Below, piece by piece: positions 40,855-48,685 of a DNA stretch of 64,000 bases. The notes under the pieces were generated by a model that saw nothing but the letters and a program-made list of their open reading frames with translations, had not been told where the DNA came from and searched no databases. The position numbers and the translations under genes were made by a program. The stretch's first letter is position 1. Each line of letters opens with the position of its first letter. Source of the DNA: CAZGKW01 sp964526295 (GTDB taxonomy: Bacteria > Planctomycetota > Phycisphaerae > FEN-1346); contig CAZGKW010000017.1 in the NCBI GenBank assembly GCA_964526295.1, forward strand, positions 23,836 through 87,835, written 5' to 3'.

Positions 40855-40895
40855 CCCGAAAAAGCAAGGGCCGCCCCGGATGCCGGGACGGCCCC
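40855..40895 (-). terminator. intrinsic terminator of the second LTXXQ gene
   Basis: On the minus strand a GC hairpin (arms GGGCCGTCCCGG and CCGGGGCGGCCC around CAT) is followed by TTGCTTTTTC. It begins about 30 bases after the stop of the LTXXQ gene at 40925. Confidence 0.6.
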
Positions 40896-40924
40896 GTGTG
40901 CCTTTCGCGTGAAAGCGACTTCCG

Positions 40925-41713
40925 TCAGAATCCCGACGGGTCTTCCAGGTCGGGATCGGCAACGGCGACGCCCTTCGCCTTCTTGGCTTTCTTCTCGCCC
41001 TCGGGCTTGGGCCCCTTCGGCTCGCGGGCCCGGCGGGCGGTCTCGAGCTGGGCCTTCTGCTCGGCCGTCAGGACGCTGTCCATGACCTCGGTCTCGAACT
41101 TCTTCTGGCAGGCGGCCTGGGCCTTCCGGTCCTCGGCGGCGCCCATGTCCTTGGCGGCCGCGATGGCCAGGTCGCGGACCTGGTCCTTCTGCCGGTCCGA
41201 CAGCTCGACCTTCCGCAGTCGTCCCTCGACGCGGCGATACAGGTCGTAGCCCGCCCAAGCCTGGCGTTGCTGGGGCGTCAGGACGGCCAGGACGGCCTCC
41301 TCGCCCTCCTTCTGAAGGGCGCTTCGGGCCTCCATGAGCGGCCGGGCCGCTTCCTTGGCGGCCTTCATGGCCTGGCTGCGGGCCTCCTTGTCCTCGACCT
41401 TCCGGGCCTCGGCCATCTTGTCGTTGGCGGCCTTGAGCGGGTCGGCGTTGGCCTGGCTCCACGCCTTCATCTTCTCCTGGTTGGTCCGGATGACTTGCTC
41501 GAGGTCGGCCTTCTGGGCGTCGGTGCACCCACACCACTCGCACATGGCGGCGTGCTGGCCGCGAATGAGCGATTTCGGGGCCTTCGGCTCCTTGGGGGCC
41601 TTGGCCTTCCTGGCTTTCTTGGCTGGCTGGTCCTCGTCCTCGGCCGCCAGCAGGGGCGAGGCCACCAGCAGGACCACGGCCAGTCCCGCCACCAACCATT
41701 TCCACTTTGCCAT
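40925..41713 (-). CDS. second LTXXQ-motif secreted protein
   Basis: A signal peptide (MAKWKWLVAGLAVVLLVASP, then LLA) and a Lys/Ala/Pro-rich linker precede a helical body with LTPQQRQAWAGYDLYRRVEG, ELSDRQKDQVRDLAIAAAKD and LTAEQKAQLETARRA. This makes a 262-residue relative of the protein at 38753. A CEWCGCTDAQK motif near residue 57 adds three cysteines not seen in the other copies and may bind metal. It has its own terminator. The role is probably periplasmic, as for Spy-like chaperones. Confidence 0.75.
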   Translation of the reverse strand: MAKWKWLVAGLAVVLLVASPLLAAEDEDQPAKKARKAKAPKEPKAPKSLIRGQHAAMCEWCGCTDAQKADLEQVIRTNQEKMKAWSQANADPLKAANDKMAEARKVEDKEARSQAMKAAKEAARPLMEARSALQKEGEEAVLAVLTPQQRQAWAGYDLYRRVEGRLRKVELSDRQKDQVRDLAIAAAKDMGAAEDRKAQAACQKKFETEVMDSVLTAEQKAQLETARRAREPKGPKPEGEKKAKKAKGVAVADPDLEDPSGF

Positions 41714-42231
41714 CGTCAGGTTCTCCGGTGGGCCTCTGGGGTTCGCCGCCGCTCGAGGCCCGCGAAGCGGCGACCGCCAAAGCAAACGGTCCGACCCCCA
41801 ATGGGCCGGTTTGCATTCGGGCAAATCCTTTAACCCCGCCGGGGGCCGGAAGGATTCGGTCGTGGGAGAAAAAAGTGCGGATTCCGGATGGGGGGCCCTG
41901 GTCCGGCCTGACGCAGGGCGCCGGTCCGTCGCGACCGGCCCGCCCGGCGGTCGCCCGTTGCGCTTCGCCGGCGTCCGGGCGGCGTCGGCGGGGCTACTCG
42001 CCCGGCTCCTCCTCGGCCCCGGCGGGCGCGGTGTCGGGGGCGTCGGCGCCTTCGGCCGCGACGGCCGCGGCGCTAAGGCCAAGGGCCAACGCCAGAACCC
42101 GCCAAGCCCGTTGCTGCGTGCGGGTATTCAGGCGTCCTCTCGGGCCGGCCCTTCGCCGTCGACGCGCCCCGGCGTGCTCCCGCACGCCGCTCGAAGGACA
42201 CCGCGTTCTGCCTGCGTGTCTCTTGCTGCTC
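41714..42231. other. gap holding a possible small secreted-protein remnant
   Basis: The 518 bases hold no strong gene. On the minus strand, 41994-42125 reads as a short signal-peptide-like stretch (RAWRVLALALGLSAAAVAAE) ending in an acidic tail, but no good start codon or ribosome site is found (the nearest in-frame start is at 42239). It could be a decayed paralog of the neighbouring secreted proteins. The rest is GC-rich with a poly-G/C run near 41890. Confidence 0.35.
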
Positions 42232-43002
42232 TCAGTCATCTGCGCCGTCTGCGGCGTCCGCGGCAGTCGGTTGCCGTTCCTGCTCTTTCTGTGCGTCGGG
42301 CGTTACGCGTTCCTCGCCGGCCCGGTCCCGTCGTCGGCCCCCGCCGAAGAGGCGTTCCCGCTGCTCGTCGGTCAGGACGACCTCCTCGATCTCCTCGCGG
42401 AACATCTCGACGACCTCGCCGCGGTCCCGGCGGTGCTCGATGCGGCCGAGTTCGCGGGCCGCATCGAGCGCCAGGTCCCGCACGTCGAGCCGCTGGTCCT
42501 CGGAGAGGTCGAGCCGGAGGTACCTCGCGACGGTCTCATCGAGTCGGCCGTAGGCCTTCCAGTCCTCTCGCTGGCCGTCGGTGAGGATGGCGAGGATGTC
42601 GTCTTCGAGCCGCCCGAGGAGGGTCCGCCGCTCCTCGGTCAGCCGTCGCAGCTCGGCCGAGAGGCGGTCGGCCTCGTCCCGGTCGCGTCGGCGGCGGGCC
42701 TCCTGGTAGCGTCGGCGGAGGTCGCGCTGGCGGTCGGCGTTCGCCCGGTCGTGCTCCCGGAGCCGCTCGTTCTTCGCCGTGATGCGGATCTCCAGCTCCG
42801 ACTGCTGCGGCTCCGACAGGTCGCACCACCAGACCATGACGGCGTAGTCGCCGGTGATGACCGAGCGGGGGGCGTCGGCGGGGCGGGCCTCGGGCGGATC
42901 GTCGGCCCGGTCGGCGGGACCGGCCGACGACGAGGCGGCCCCCACGGCGAACGCGACGCCTGCCAGGGCCGCGGCAAGCGGCGGAATCGTGCGGCGTGAC
43001 AT
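42232..43002 (-). CDS. third LTXXQ-motif secreted protein
   Basis: MSRRTIPPLAAALAGVAFAV is a signal peptide for a 256-residue, strongly charged helical protein. LSEPQQSELEIRITAKNERL, LTDGQREDWKAYGRLDETVA, LSEDQRLDVRDLALDAAREL and LTDEQRERLFGGG give the LTXXQ pattern. Arginine replaces most lysines seen in the second paralog. The C-terminus ends in an Ala/Asp-rich tail. It completes a tandem set of three paralogs downstream of, or near, the ECF sigma factor. It is likely to act in the periplasm. Confidence 0.74.
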   Translation of the reverse strand: MSRRTIPPLAAALAGVAFAVGAASSSAGPADRADDPPEARPADAPRSVITGDYAVMVWWCDLSEPQQSELEIRITAKNERLREHDRANADRQRDLRRRYQEARRRRDRDEADRLSAELRRLTEERRTLLGRLEDDILAILTDGQREDWKAYGRLDETVARYLRLDLSEDQRLDVRDLALDAARELGRIEHRRDRGEVVEMFREEIEEVVLTDEQRERLFGGGRRRDRAGEERVTPDAQKEQERQPTAADAADGADD

Positions 43003-43145
43003 GACCGATCCCCTGCGGCGGCAGCCGGGCCGGGCTCCGCGCGGCGGAGGCGCGCCGCGCCCGCCACCCGGTAAGTATAACCGCGCGTCCGGCCCGACGG
43101 GGCGGAGAAAGTCCTGCGGGCCGCCGCGCACCCGGCGAAAGTCGG

Positions 43146-43173
43146 TTGCCCGGCGACGGGGCGCCGCTATAAT
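43146..43173 (+). promoter_or_regulatory. promoter for the DUF6677 gene
   Basis: TTGCCC (43146-43151) and a perfect TATAAT (43168-43173) are 16 bases apart. The start codon of the next gene is 84 bases downstream. Confidence 0.55.
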
Positions 43174-43256
43174 CGGCGGTTCGGCCGCCCGGCCGTGGGT
43201 CGGGCCGCCGCGGACCGCCTCGCCGGACGTCCCGCGAGGCCCCAAGGAAGCGCTCC

Positions 43257-43703
43257 ATGGCCACCCCCGACCGAACCGACCTCAGCCCGGTGATGGCCCT
43301 CGTGCTGGGCTGGCTGGTGCCCGGGGCGGGCCACGCCTATGCCGGCCGGTGGGGCAAGGCGGTCCTGTTTGCCGTCCTCATCACGGGGCTGCTGGTGGCG
43401 GGTCTGGCGCTCGGGGACTGGTCGAACATCGACCACCAGAACCCGGACGGCAGCCTGCGCCTATGGTACGTGGCCCAGGTCTGTGCGGGCGGGCCGACAC
43501 TCGTCCTGACGCCGATCAGCGAGCACCTGGCCGAAGGCGGCTTCGGCGCGGGGCCGGTCGACTACGCCGACCCGCACCGCGAGATGGGCACGCTCTACAC
43601 GGCCGTGGCGGGCTTCTTGAACCTGCTGGTCATGATGGACGCCTACGTCCGTCTGGCCTATCCGCATGCGTCCGATGCAACCGGCGGCAAGGAGAACGCC
43701 TGA
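43257..43703 (+). CDS. DUF6677-family small membrane protein
   Basis: The 148-residue protein starts MATPDRTDLSPVMALVLGWL, VPGAGHAYAGRWGKAVLFAV, a pattern of DUF6677/TM2-like proteins that I associate with planctomycetes. Three hydrophobic helices are visible (about 11-26, 31-52 and 115-130). The region between the second and third helix is polar and Gly-rich. It overlaps the next gene by three bases. Function is unknown. Confidence 0.72.
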   Translation: MATPDRTDLSPVMALVLGWLVPGAGHAYAGRWGKAVLFAVLITGLLVAGLALGDWSNIDHQNPDGSLRLWYVAQVCAGGPTLVLTPISEHLAEGGFGAGPVDYADPHREMGTLYTAVAGFLNLLVMMDAYVRLAYPHASDATGGKENA

Positions 43704-43924
43704 TGGGCGACGCCGTCCTCACGTTCCTGCGGGAGCTGGTCAGCCAGGACAACCCCCTGTGGCTGTTCTATCCGCTGTGTGCGGTGGTGGCGATCGTCTA
43801 CAAGGCGACCAAGTTCGACGGGGCGTGGACGATCTTCCGTGAGGCCCTGTACCTGTTCCTCCAGGTGGGCCTGGGAATGCTGGCCCTGGCGATCTTTTTA
43901 TACATTGTGTCGGAGATATGCTGA
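43703..43924 (+). CDS. small two-helix membrane protein
   Basis: The ATG overlaps the stop of the upstream gene (TGATG). The 73-residue product has two hydrophobic helices, around WLFYPLCAVVAIVYKATKF and LFLQVGLGMLALAIFLYIVS, joined by a short polar loop. It is co-transcribed with the DUF6677 gene. No homology is recognised. The gene is real by coupling and composition, but its function is unknown. Confidence 0.65.
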   Translation: MGDAVLTFLRELVSQDNPLWLFYPLCAVVAIVYKATKFDGAWTIFREALYLFLQVGLGMLALAIFLYIVSEIC

Positions 43925-43966
43925 GGTGCTTCGGGCCGGCCGGGTGCTGCGACCGGCGACCGCGGG

Positions 43967-44515
43967 CCCGTCAGGCAGGACTGCCCGCCGCGCTTTCCAG
44001 CATTTTCCCGCGCGGCGGCCAGTCTTGGCCGCCGCGTCACCCGCGTTTCGACGTCCTCTCCCGGCGGGCAGGACTGCCCGCCGCGCTTTGCTTTAGTTCG
44101 CCCGCCGCGCTTTCGGTTGGGCTGCCCGCCGCGCTTTCCAGCGCTTTCCCGCGCGGCGGCCAGTCTTGGCCGCCGCGTCACCCGCGGTTAGGCCGCGTCA
44201 CCCGCGTTTCGACGTCCTCTCCCGGCGGGCAGGACTGCCCGCCGCGCTTTGCTTTAGTTCGCNNNNNNNNNNNNNNNNNNNNNNNNNNNNNNNNNNNNNN
44301 NNNNNNNNNNNNNNNNNNNNNNNNNNNNNNNNNNNNNNNNNNNNNNNNNNNNNNNNNNNNNNTTCGACGTCCTCTCCCGGCGGGCAGGACTGCCCGCCGC
44401 GCTTTGCTTTAGTTCGCCCGCCGCGCTTTCCAGCATTTTCCCGCGCGGCGGCCAGTCTTGGCCGCCGCGTCACCCGCGTTTCGACGTCCGCGCTTTGCTT
44501 TGGTTCGTCCGCCGC
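43967..44515. repeat. palindromic repeat array containing the scaffold gap
   Basis: The stretch is a series of inverted-repeat units such as GGCGGGCAGGACTGCCCGCC, GGCGGCCAGTCTTGGCCGCC and TTTGCTTTAGTTCGC, each copied several times on both sides of the gap. The same units reappear in reverse orientation at 63810-64000. They are not protein-coding. The assembler probably collapsed or broke here because the copies are nearly identical. Confidence 0.85.
44263..44362. other. scaffold gap of 100 N
   Basis: Exactly 100 N residues interrupt the repeat array, the usual convention for a gap of unknown length. The two sides are joined by scaffolding evidence only. True distance, orientation and linkage between the left (hydrogenase, packaging) and right (argB, morphogenesis) halves are therefore less certain. 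Confidence 0.98.
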
Positions 44516-44593
44516 TCGTGACAGCCCTTCCTCCGCGCCTCAACCGCTCCCGTACTCGGGCACCCAGGTACGTTTGTGCTCAGGTACCGGTTG

Positions 44594-45454
44594 TCAAGCA
44601 ACGATCTCCGTCCCCACGCCGTGGTCCGTGTAGATCTCCAGAAGCAGCGAATGGGGGACGTGGCCGGAGATGATGTGGGCCTTCCGGACGCCGCCTTTCA
44701 GGGCCTCGAGCATGCACCGGACCTTCGGGACCATGCCGCCCGTGATGACGGCGTCGGCGAGGAGCCGCTGGGCCTCGGCCTCCGACAGGTGCGGAAGGAG
44801 CATCGCCTCGTCGCCTTCGCCGGCCCCGCCGCGGATGCCGTGCGTGTCGGAGACGTTGACGAGCTTCTCGGCCGCCAGGGCCCGGGCGACGGCCGAGGCG
44901 GCCTCGTCGGCGTTGCAGTTGAGCTTCTCCCCCCCGGGGGCGAGGCCCACCGGCGCGACGACGGGGACCGTCCCCAGGTCGCACAGGCCGCGAATCAGCA
45001 GCGCATCGACACTTGTCACTCGCCCCACGAGGCCCAGCTCGTCGCCGACCGGCTCGGCCTTCAGGGCGCACCGGCCCTTCGAGGTGAGTCCCTCGGCCCG
45101 GGCGCCGGCCGACTCCAGGAGGCCGACGATCCGGCGGTTGACGTCGGTCGTCAGGACGTCCTCGACGATCCGCATCTCCTCCGGGCCGGTCTTGCGGAGG
45201 CCGCCGACGAACTCCGGCTCCAGGCCGGCCTCCTGCATGGCCCGGCTGATGGCCTTGCCGCCGCCGTGGACGACGACCGGGTGGATGCCGACGGTCCGCA
45301 TGAAGGCGACGTCCGTGCAGACGGCCTCCAGGTCGTCGGCGGCGTCCATGAACGAGCCGCCGAGCTTGACGACGACGGTCGTGCCGCGAAACCGTCGGAT
45401 GTAGGGGAGCGCTTCGATCAGGACCGCCGCCTTGGCAATGGCCGTCTCTTCCAT
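44594..45454 (-). CDS. argB: acetylglutamate kinase
   Basis: From the ATG at 45454 (GGAGGA upstream) the 286-residue protein shows TTVVVKLGGSFMDA, VVVHGGGKAISRAMQEAGLE, DVNRRIVGLL, LNCNADEAASAVARAL and ITGGMVPKVRCMLEALKGGV. These are the nucleotide-binding and substrate-binding blocks of N-acetyl-L-glutamate kinase. It phosphorylates N-acetylglutamate in arginine synthesis in the cytoplasm. A GTG 15 bases upstream (45469) is an alternative start. No other arg gene is in the window. Confidence 0.92.
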   Translation of the reverse strand: MEETAIAKAAVLIEALPYIRRFRGTTVVVKLGGSFMDAADDLEAVCTDVAFMRTVGIHPVVVHGGGKAISRAMQEAGLEPEFVGGLRKTGPEEMRIVEDVLTTDVNRRIVGLLESAGARAEGLTSKGRCALKAEPVGDELGLVGRVTSVDALLIRGLCDLGTVPVVAPVGLAPGGEKLNCNADEAASAVARALAAEKLVNVSDTHGIRGGAGEGDEAMLLPHLSEAEAQRLLADAVITGGMVPKVRCMLEALKGGVRKAHIISGHVPHSLLLEIYTDHGVGTEIVA

Positions 45455-45504
45455 AACTCGTTCCTCCACGGGCGGTTACGCCCCCGCCGGCCCGCCCGCC
45501 TCAA

Positions 45505-45628
45505 GGCCCCGTTGAAACCGCAGAGGCGCAGCAATCGCAAAGAACGAATCGTCAGAGCTAGAATACCACAGATGCGGTCTTCTTTTCTGCCGGCTCGGTC
45601 GTCCTCCGCCCTCTCCGCCCCTCTGCGG
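45505..45628. repeat. degenerate intergenic repeat between argB and the mannosidase
   Basis: AACCGCAGAGGCGCAGC and CTCTCCGCCCCTCTGCGGTC resemble the CTCTGCG-type repeat at 9940-9985. The 175-base gap holds no gene, but AAGAACGAATCGTCAGAGC and AATACCACAGATG make it less GC-rich than its flanks. Confidence 0.35.
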
Positions 45629-48145
45629 TCAGCCCACACGTGACGAACGGCGAAGCACGTCCGAGAGCGACCGGACGGTCAGGCGGCCGGCGAGGTCCTC
45701 GTCCGGGACCGGCTCGTCCGAGACGAAGGCGACGCGACGCGCCTCGCCCGGCACCAGGTCGAAGAAGTTGTCCGCGAACCGGCCCGCCAGGCCCTCGGCC
45801 TCCAGGTGCACCCACAGGGCGACGTTCTTCGTCGCGAGCTCCGCCGCCCCGCCGGCGACCCGCAGCACCTCCAGGTGCGGGTCCGGCAGCCCGACCTCGG
45901 CCGGCGCCAGCGGCACCAGGACCGTCCGCCCGATCTCCTCCTCGCCCCGCCCGAGACGGGCCGCCGCGTAGACGTCCGCCGGCGCGGCGCCCAGGTCCGC
46001 CCACTTGACTTCGGCGGCGCGAACGGTCGCGCCCGGGTCGATCGTCACCGCGATCGGCGGCGGCGCTTCGCCGACCGGCTCGCCCGCCCACGTCCGGACC
46101 TCCCATTCGAGGCGGGCCTCGAGCGGCCCGGCCGCCGGGTCCGCCGTCACGAAGAGCCGGGCCCCGCCCGAGTCGGCGGTGCCGCTTACAAGATAAGGCG
46201 CGTAGAATCGTTTGGCCGCATAGTGGAGGGCCTTCCACCGGCCGGCGTAGTCGAGGCTCGACCAGCTCGCCACGGGCCAGCAGTCGTTCGCCTGCCAGTA
46301 GAGCGTGCCCATCGTCCGCGGGGCCGCCCGCCGCCAATGCTCGACGCCCAGGCGGACCGCCCGGGCCTGGTACACCTGCGACAGGTAGACCAGGTCGGCG
46401 ATGGGCCGCTCGGCGGCCCGCCCGCCGAAATAGGCGTCGAGGGCCGCGGCGATCTTCTTATTGCCGTCCTTGCACTTCTGGTGGGCGAGCATCTCGGGCG
46501 AATCGAGCCGCATCGCCTCGTCCGGCACCGCCGTCCGCAGCGTCTCCACCGGCGGGAGCGACTGAAAGCCGAACTCGCTGACGAATCGCGGCGAGGTCTC
46601 CCGATATTTCGCCGGGTCGAGCGACCCGTGCCACACCGTCCAGACGTGGGCGTCGCCCGTATCGGGCCCGTTGGAGTCGAGCGCCAGGTCCTCGGCCGAC
46701 CCTTTCGAGAACGGCGAGGAGGGGACGTACGGCCGGCGAGGGTCGTGCTCGGCGACCACCGCCGGGAGCATTTCGTGGAACAGCCGCCCGTAGGCGTCCC
46801 AGAGCCGCCCGGGAAACCGGTCCCGCCAGCCCCAGGCCCGCCAGCCCCACTCGATCTCGTTGTTGCCGCACCAGAGGGCCAGCGACGTATGGCGCCTCAG
46901 GTGCCGGACGGCCCACTCGGCCTCGGCCCGGGCATTGTCGAGGAACGCCTCGTCGTCGCCGGGGTACATCGCACAGGCGTACATAAAATCATGCCAGACG
47001 AGCAGGCCCATCTCGTCGCAGGCCTCGTAGAACGCCTCGGCCTCGTAGGACCCGCCCCCCCACACGCGGACCATGTTGAAGCCGGCGTCGCGGCAGGCGC
47101 CGAGCAGGCGGCGGTAGTGCCCGGGCGTCGGGCGCGCGGGCAGGGCGTCGGCCGGGACCCAGTTCGCCCCTTTCGCGAACATCGGCCGGCCGTTCGCGCG
47201 AAAATAAAACGATTCGCCAAGTGTGTCTGCCTCGCGCACCAGCTCCAGGCCCCGGACGCCCACGCGGACCCGCCGCTCGTCGACGGCCGTGCCGCCGGAG
47301 GCGACCAGGCGCACGTCGACCCGGTAGAGCGGCTGGGCGCCCATCCCGTTCGGCCACCAGAGCTGCGCCCCGTCGACGGGCACCTCGGCCACGGCCCGGC
47401 CACCCTCGAGGGCGGCCTCGGCCGCGCCGACCGGTCCGCCGCCGGGGCCGGTCACCGTCACCGAGAGACGCAGGTCGCCGGTCCGGGGGCCGTCCGCCTC
47501 GACGCTCGCGCCGATGCGGGCCGCTTCGCCCGTCTCGGGCAGGCCCCAGGCGTCGAGGGCCCCGATGCGGCCACGTGGGACGATTTCCAGCCGCACCGGC
47601 CGCCAGATGCCGACCGGCACCAGCGCCGGCCCCCAGTCCCACCCGAAGTGGCACGGGGCCTTGCGGACGAACGGGGCGTTCGGGACGGGCGTGTTCGCCG
47701 GCAGGGCCTGACCGTACGCCTCGGCCAGGGCCGCCGCCCGGGCCTCGGTCGGCTCGAACCGGACGACAAGCTCGTTCTCGCCGGCGGCCAGGTCGCCGGT
47801 CACGTCGAACCGCCAGGGGCGGAACATGTTGTCGGCGTCGCCGACGGGCCGGCCGTTCAGGAGGACCCGGGCGAACGTATCGAGGCCCTCAAATACGAGG
47901 GCGGCCCGCGCCTCGGGGTCGCGCCGCTCCGGGGCCTCGAAGACGCAGCGATATGTCCACGATTCTCGAGCCACGCGGCGGGACTCGGCCTCGTTCGTCC
48001 CGACGAACGGGTCGGGCATCCGCCCGGCGGCCAGCAGGTCGGCCTGGACGCTGCCGGGGACCGTCGCCGGGAGGGGGTCGGCGTCGGGCGAATCGGTCGG
48101 ACGGACCGTCCAGCCCCGGGTGAGGTCGATTCGCTCCGTCTTCAT
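45629..48145 (-). CDS. glycoside hydrolase family 2 beta-mannosidase-like enzyme
   Basis: The 838-residue protein has the GH2 layout. An N-terminal sugar-binding domain (FEGLDTFARVLLNGRPVGDA with NMFRPWRFDVT) comes first, then an Ig-like domain, and then a TIM barrel with WCGNNEIEWGWRAWG (acid/base Glu) and SEFGFQSLPPVET (nucleophile Glu). C-terminal beta domains complete it. RVWGGGSYEAEAFYEACDEM and HDFMYACAMYPGDDEAF are typical of beta-mannosidases rather than beta-galactosidases. No signal peptide is seen, so it probably works on imported oligosaccharides. Start ATG 48145 has GGAAGG upstream. Confidence 0.88.
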   Translation of the reverse strand: MKTERIDLTRGWTVRPTDSPDADPLPATVPGSVQADLLAAGRMPDPFVGTNEAESRRVARESWTYRCVFEAPERRDPEARAALVFEGLDTFARVLLNGRPVGDADNMFRPWRFDVTGDLAAGENELVVRFEPTEARAAALAEAYGQALPANTPVPNAPFVRKAPCHFGWDWGPALVPVGIWRPVRLEIVPRGRIGALDAWGLPETGEAARIGASVEADGPRTGDLRLSVTVTGPGGGPVGAAEAALEGGRAVAEVPVDGAQLWWPNGMGAQPLYRVDVRLVASGGTAVDERRVRVGVRGLELVREADTLGESFYFRANGRPMFAKGANWVPADALPARPTPGHYRRLLGACRDAGFNMVRVWGGGSYEAEAFYEACDEMGLLVWHDFMYACAMYPGDDEAFLDNARAEAEWAVRHLRRHTSLALWCGNNEIEWGWRAWGWRDRFPGRLWDAYGRLFHEMLPAVVAEHDPRRPYVPSSPFSKGSAEDLALDSNGPDTGDAHVWTVWHGSLDPAKYRETSPRFVSEFGFQSLPPVETLRTAVPDEAMRLDSPEMLAHQKCKDGNKKIAAALDAYFGGRAAERPIADLVYLSQVYQARAVRLGVEHWRRAAPRTMGTLYWQANDCWPVASWSSLDYAGRWKALHYAAKRFYAPYLVSGTADSGGARLFVTADPAAGPLEARLEWEVRTWAGEPVGEAPPPIAVTIDPGATVRAAEVKWADLGAAPADVYAAARLGRGEEEIGRTVLVPLAPAEVGLPDPHLEVLRVAGGAAELATKNVALWVHLEAEGLAGRFADNFFDLVPGEARRVAFVSDEPVPDEDLAGRLTVRSLSDVLRRSSRVG

Positions 48146-48259
48146 GGTCGCCTGCCTTCCCGGAGTCCGTCGAACGGGGGCATTCTAGCGTCCCTCGCCG
48201 TCCCGCCCACGAAAAAGCCGCCGACCATCCGCCCCGGTCCGGACCCGCCCGCAACCCCC

Positions 48260-48348
48260 AAAAAAGACACTAAGTGTCTTTTTTGCGAGTGCTAAGTCTG
48301 CCTTTCGCAAGGACTTGCGCGCCAAAAAAAGACACTAAGTGTCTTTTT
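48260..48348. repeat. palindrome pair upstream of the morphogenesis module
   Basis: AAGACACT-A-AGTGTCTT palindromes with long A and T runs lie at 48260-48284 and 48324-48348. The 39-base spacer shares TAAGTCT and TTGCGC with the spacer at 17194-17231. The pair may insulate the mannosidase gene from the portal gene or stop stray transcription. It is the third pair of this type in the window. Confidence 0.85.
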
Positions 48349-48685
48349 CCGAGGGCGAGATATCGGTCGGGGGAGACGTGAAACAAAACCGACCCACCCC
48401 CGGATGAAAAATCCGGTTTTCGCAAGATTTTTGTAAGTCGTTGTTCCGTAATCACTTATCGCGATTTCGTCCACCTCGAAACGGCCCGATTCCGGCCCCA
48501 AAGTGAGACAAACGCGAACGCTCGCCCAAGGGTGGAGGGGCAATGCAAAACGAAACGGATAGCGGCAAGCGACAAAGGGACGCAGGGACGCAGGCAAGCC
48601 CCCTGAGCCGCGAGCGGAAGCTCGCGGGGGCCCGTGGCCGCCAATTGGGCCACGCCCCGCACGCAACAAACCCAGGAGCCCAACC
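48349..48685. other. AT-richer leader before the portal gene
   Basis: The stretch holds an inverted repeat (CCGGATGAAAAATCCGG at about 48400), an AT-rich run TTTTCGCAAGATTTTTGTAA and CACTTATCGCGATTTCG. A promoter for the phage operon is expected here, but I find no pair of hexamers with proper spacing. AACAAAC, one arm of the operator at 25755-25772, occurs at 48664, perhaps by chance. Confidence 0.4.

Noticed and set aside
41994..42239. Short secreted protein on the minus strand
   Set aside because: The signal-like stretch lacks a plausible start codon and ribosome site, so it is recorded only as a possible remnant.
43967..44515. Small ORFs or CRISPR array in the repeat region
   Set aside because: The repeats are variable palindromes without regular spacer length. 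The frames only translate repeats and Ns.
45806..48295. 829-aa plus-strand ORF opposite the mannosidase
   Set aside because: It is an Arg/Gly/Pro-rich shadow. The minus-strand GH2 enzyme has both catalytic motifs.
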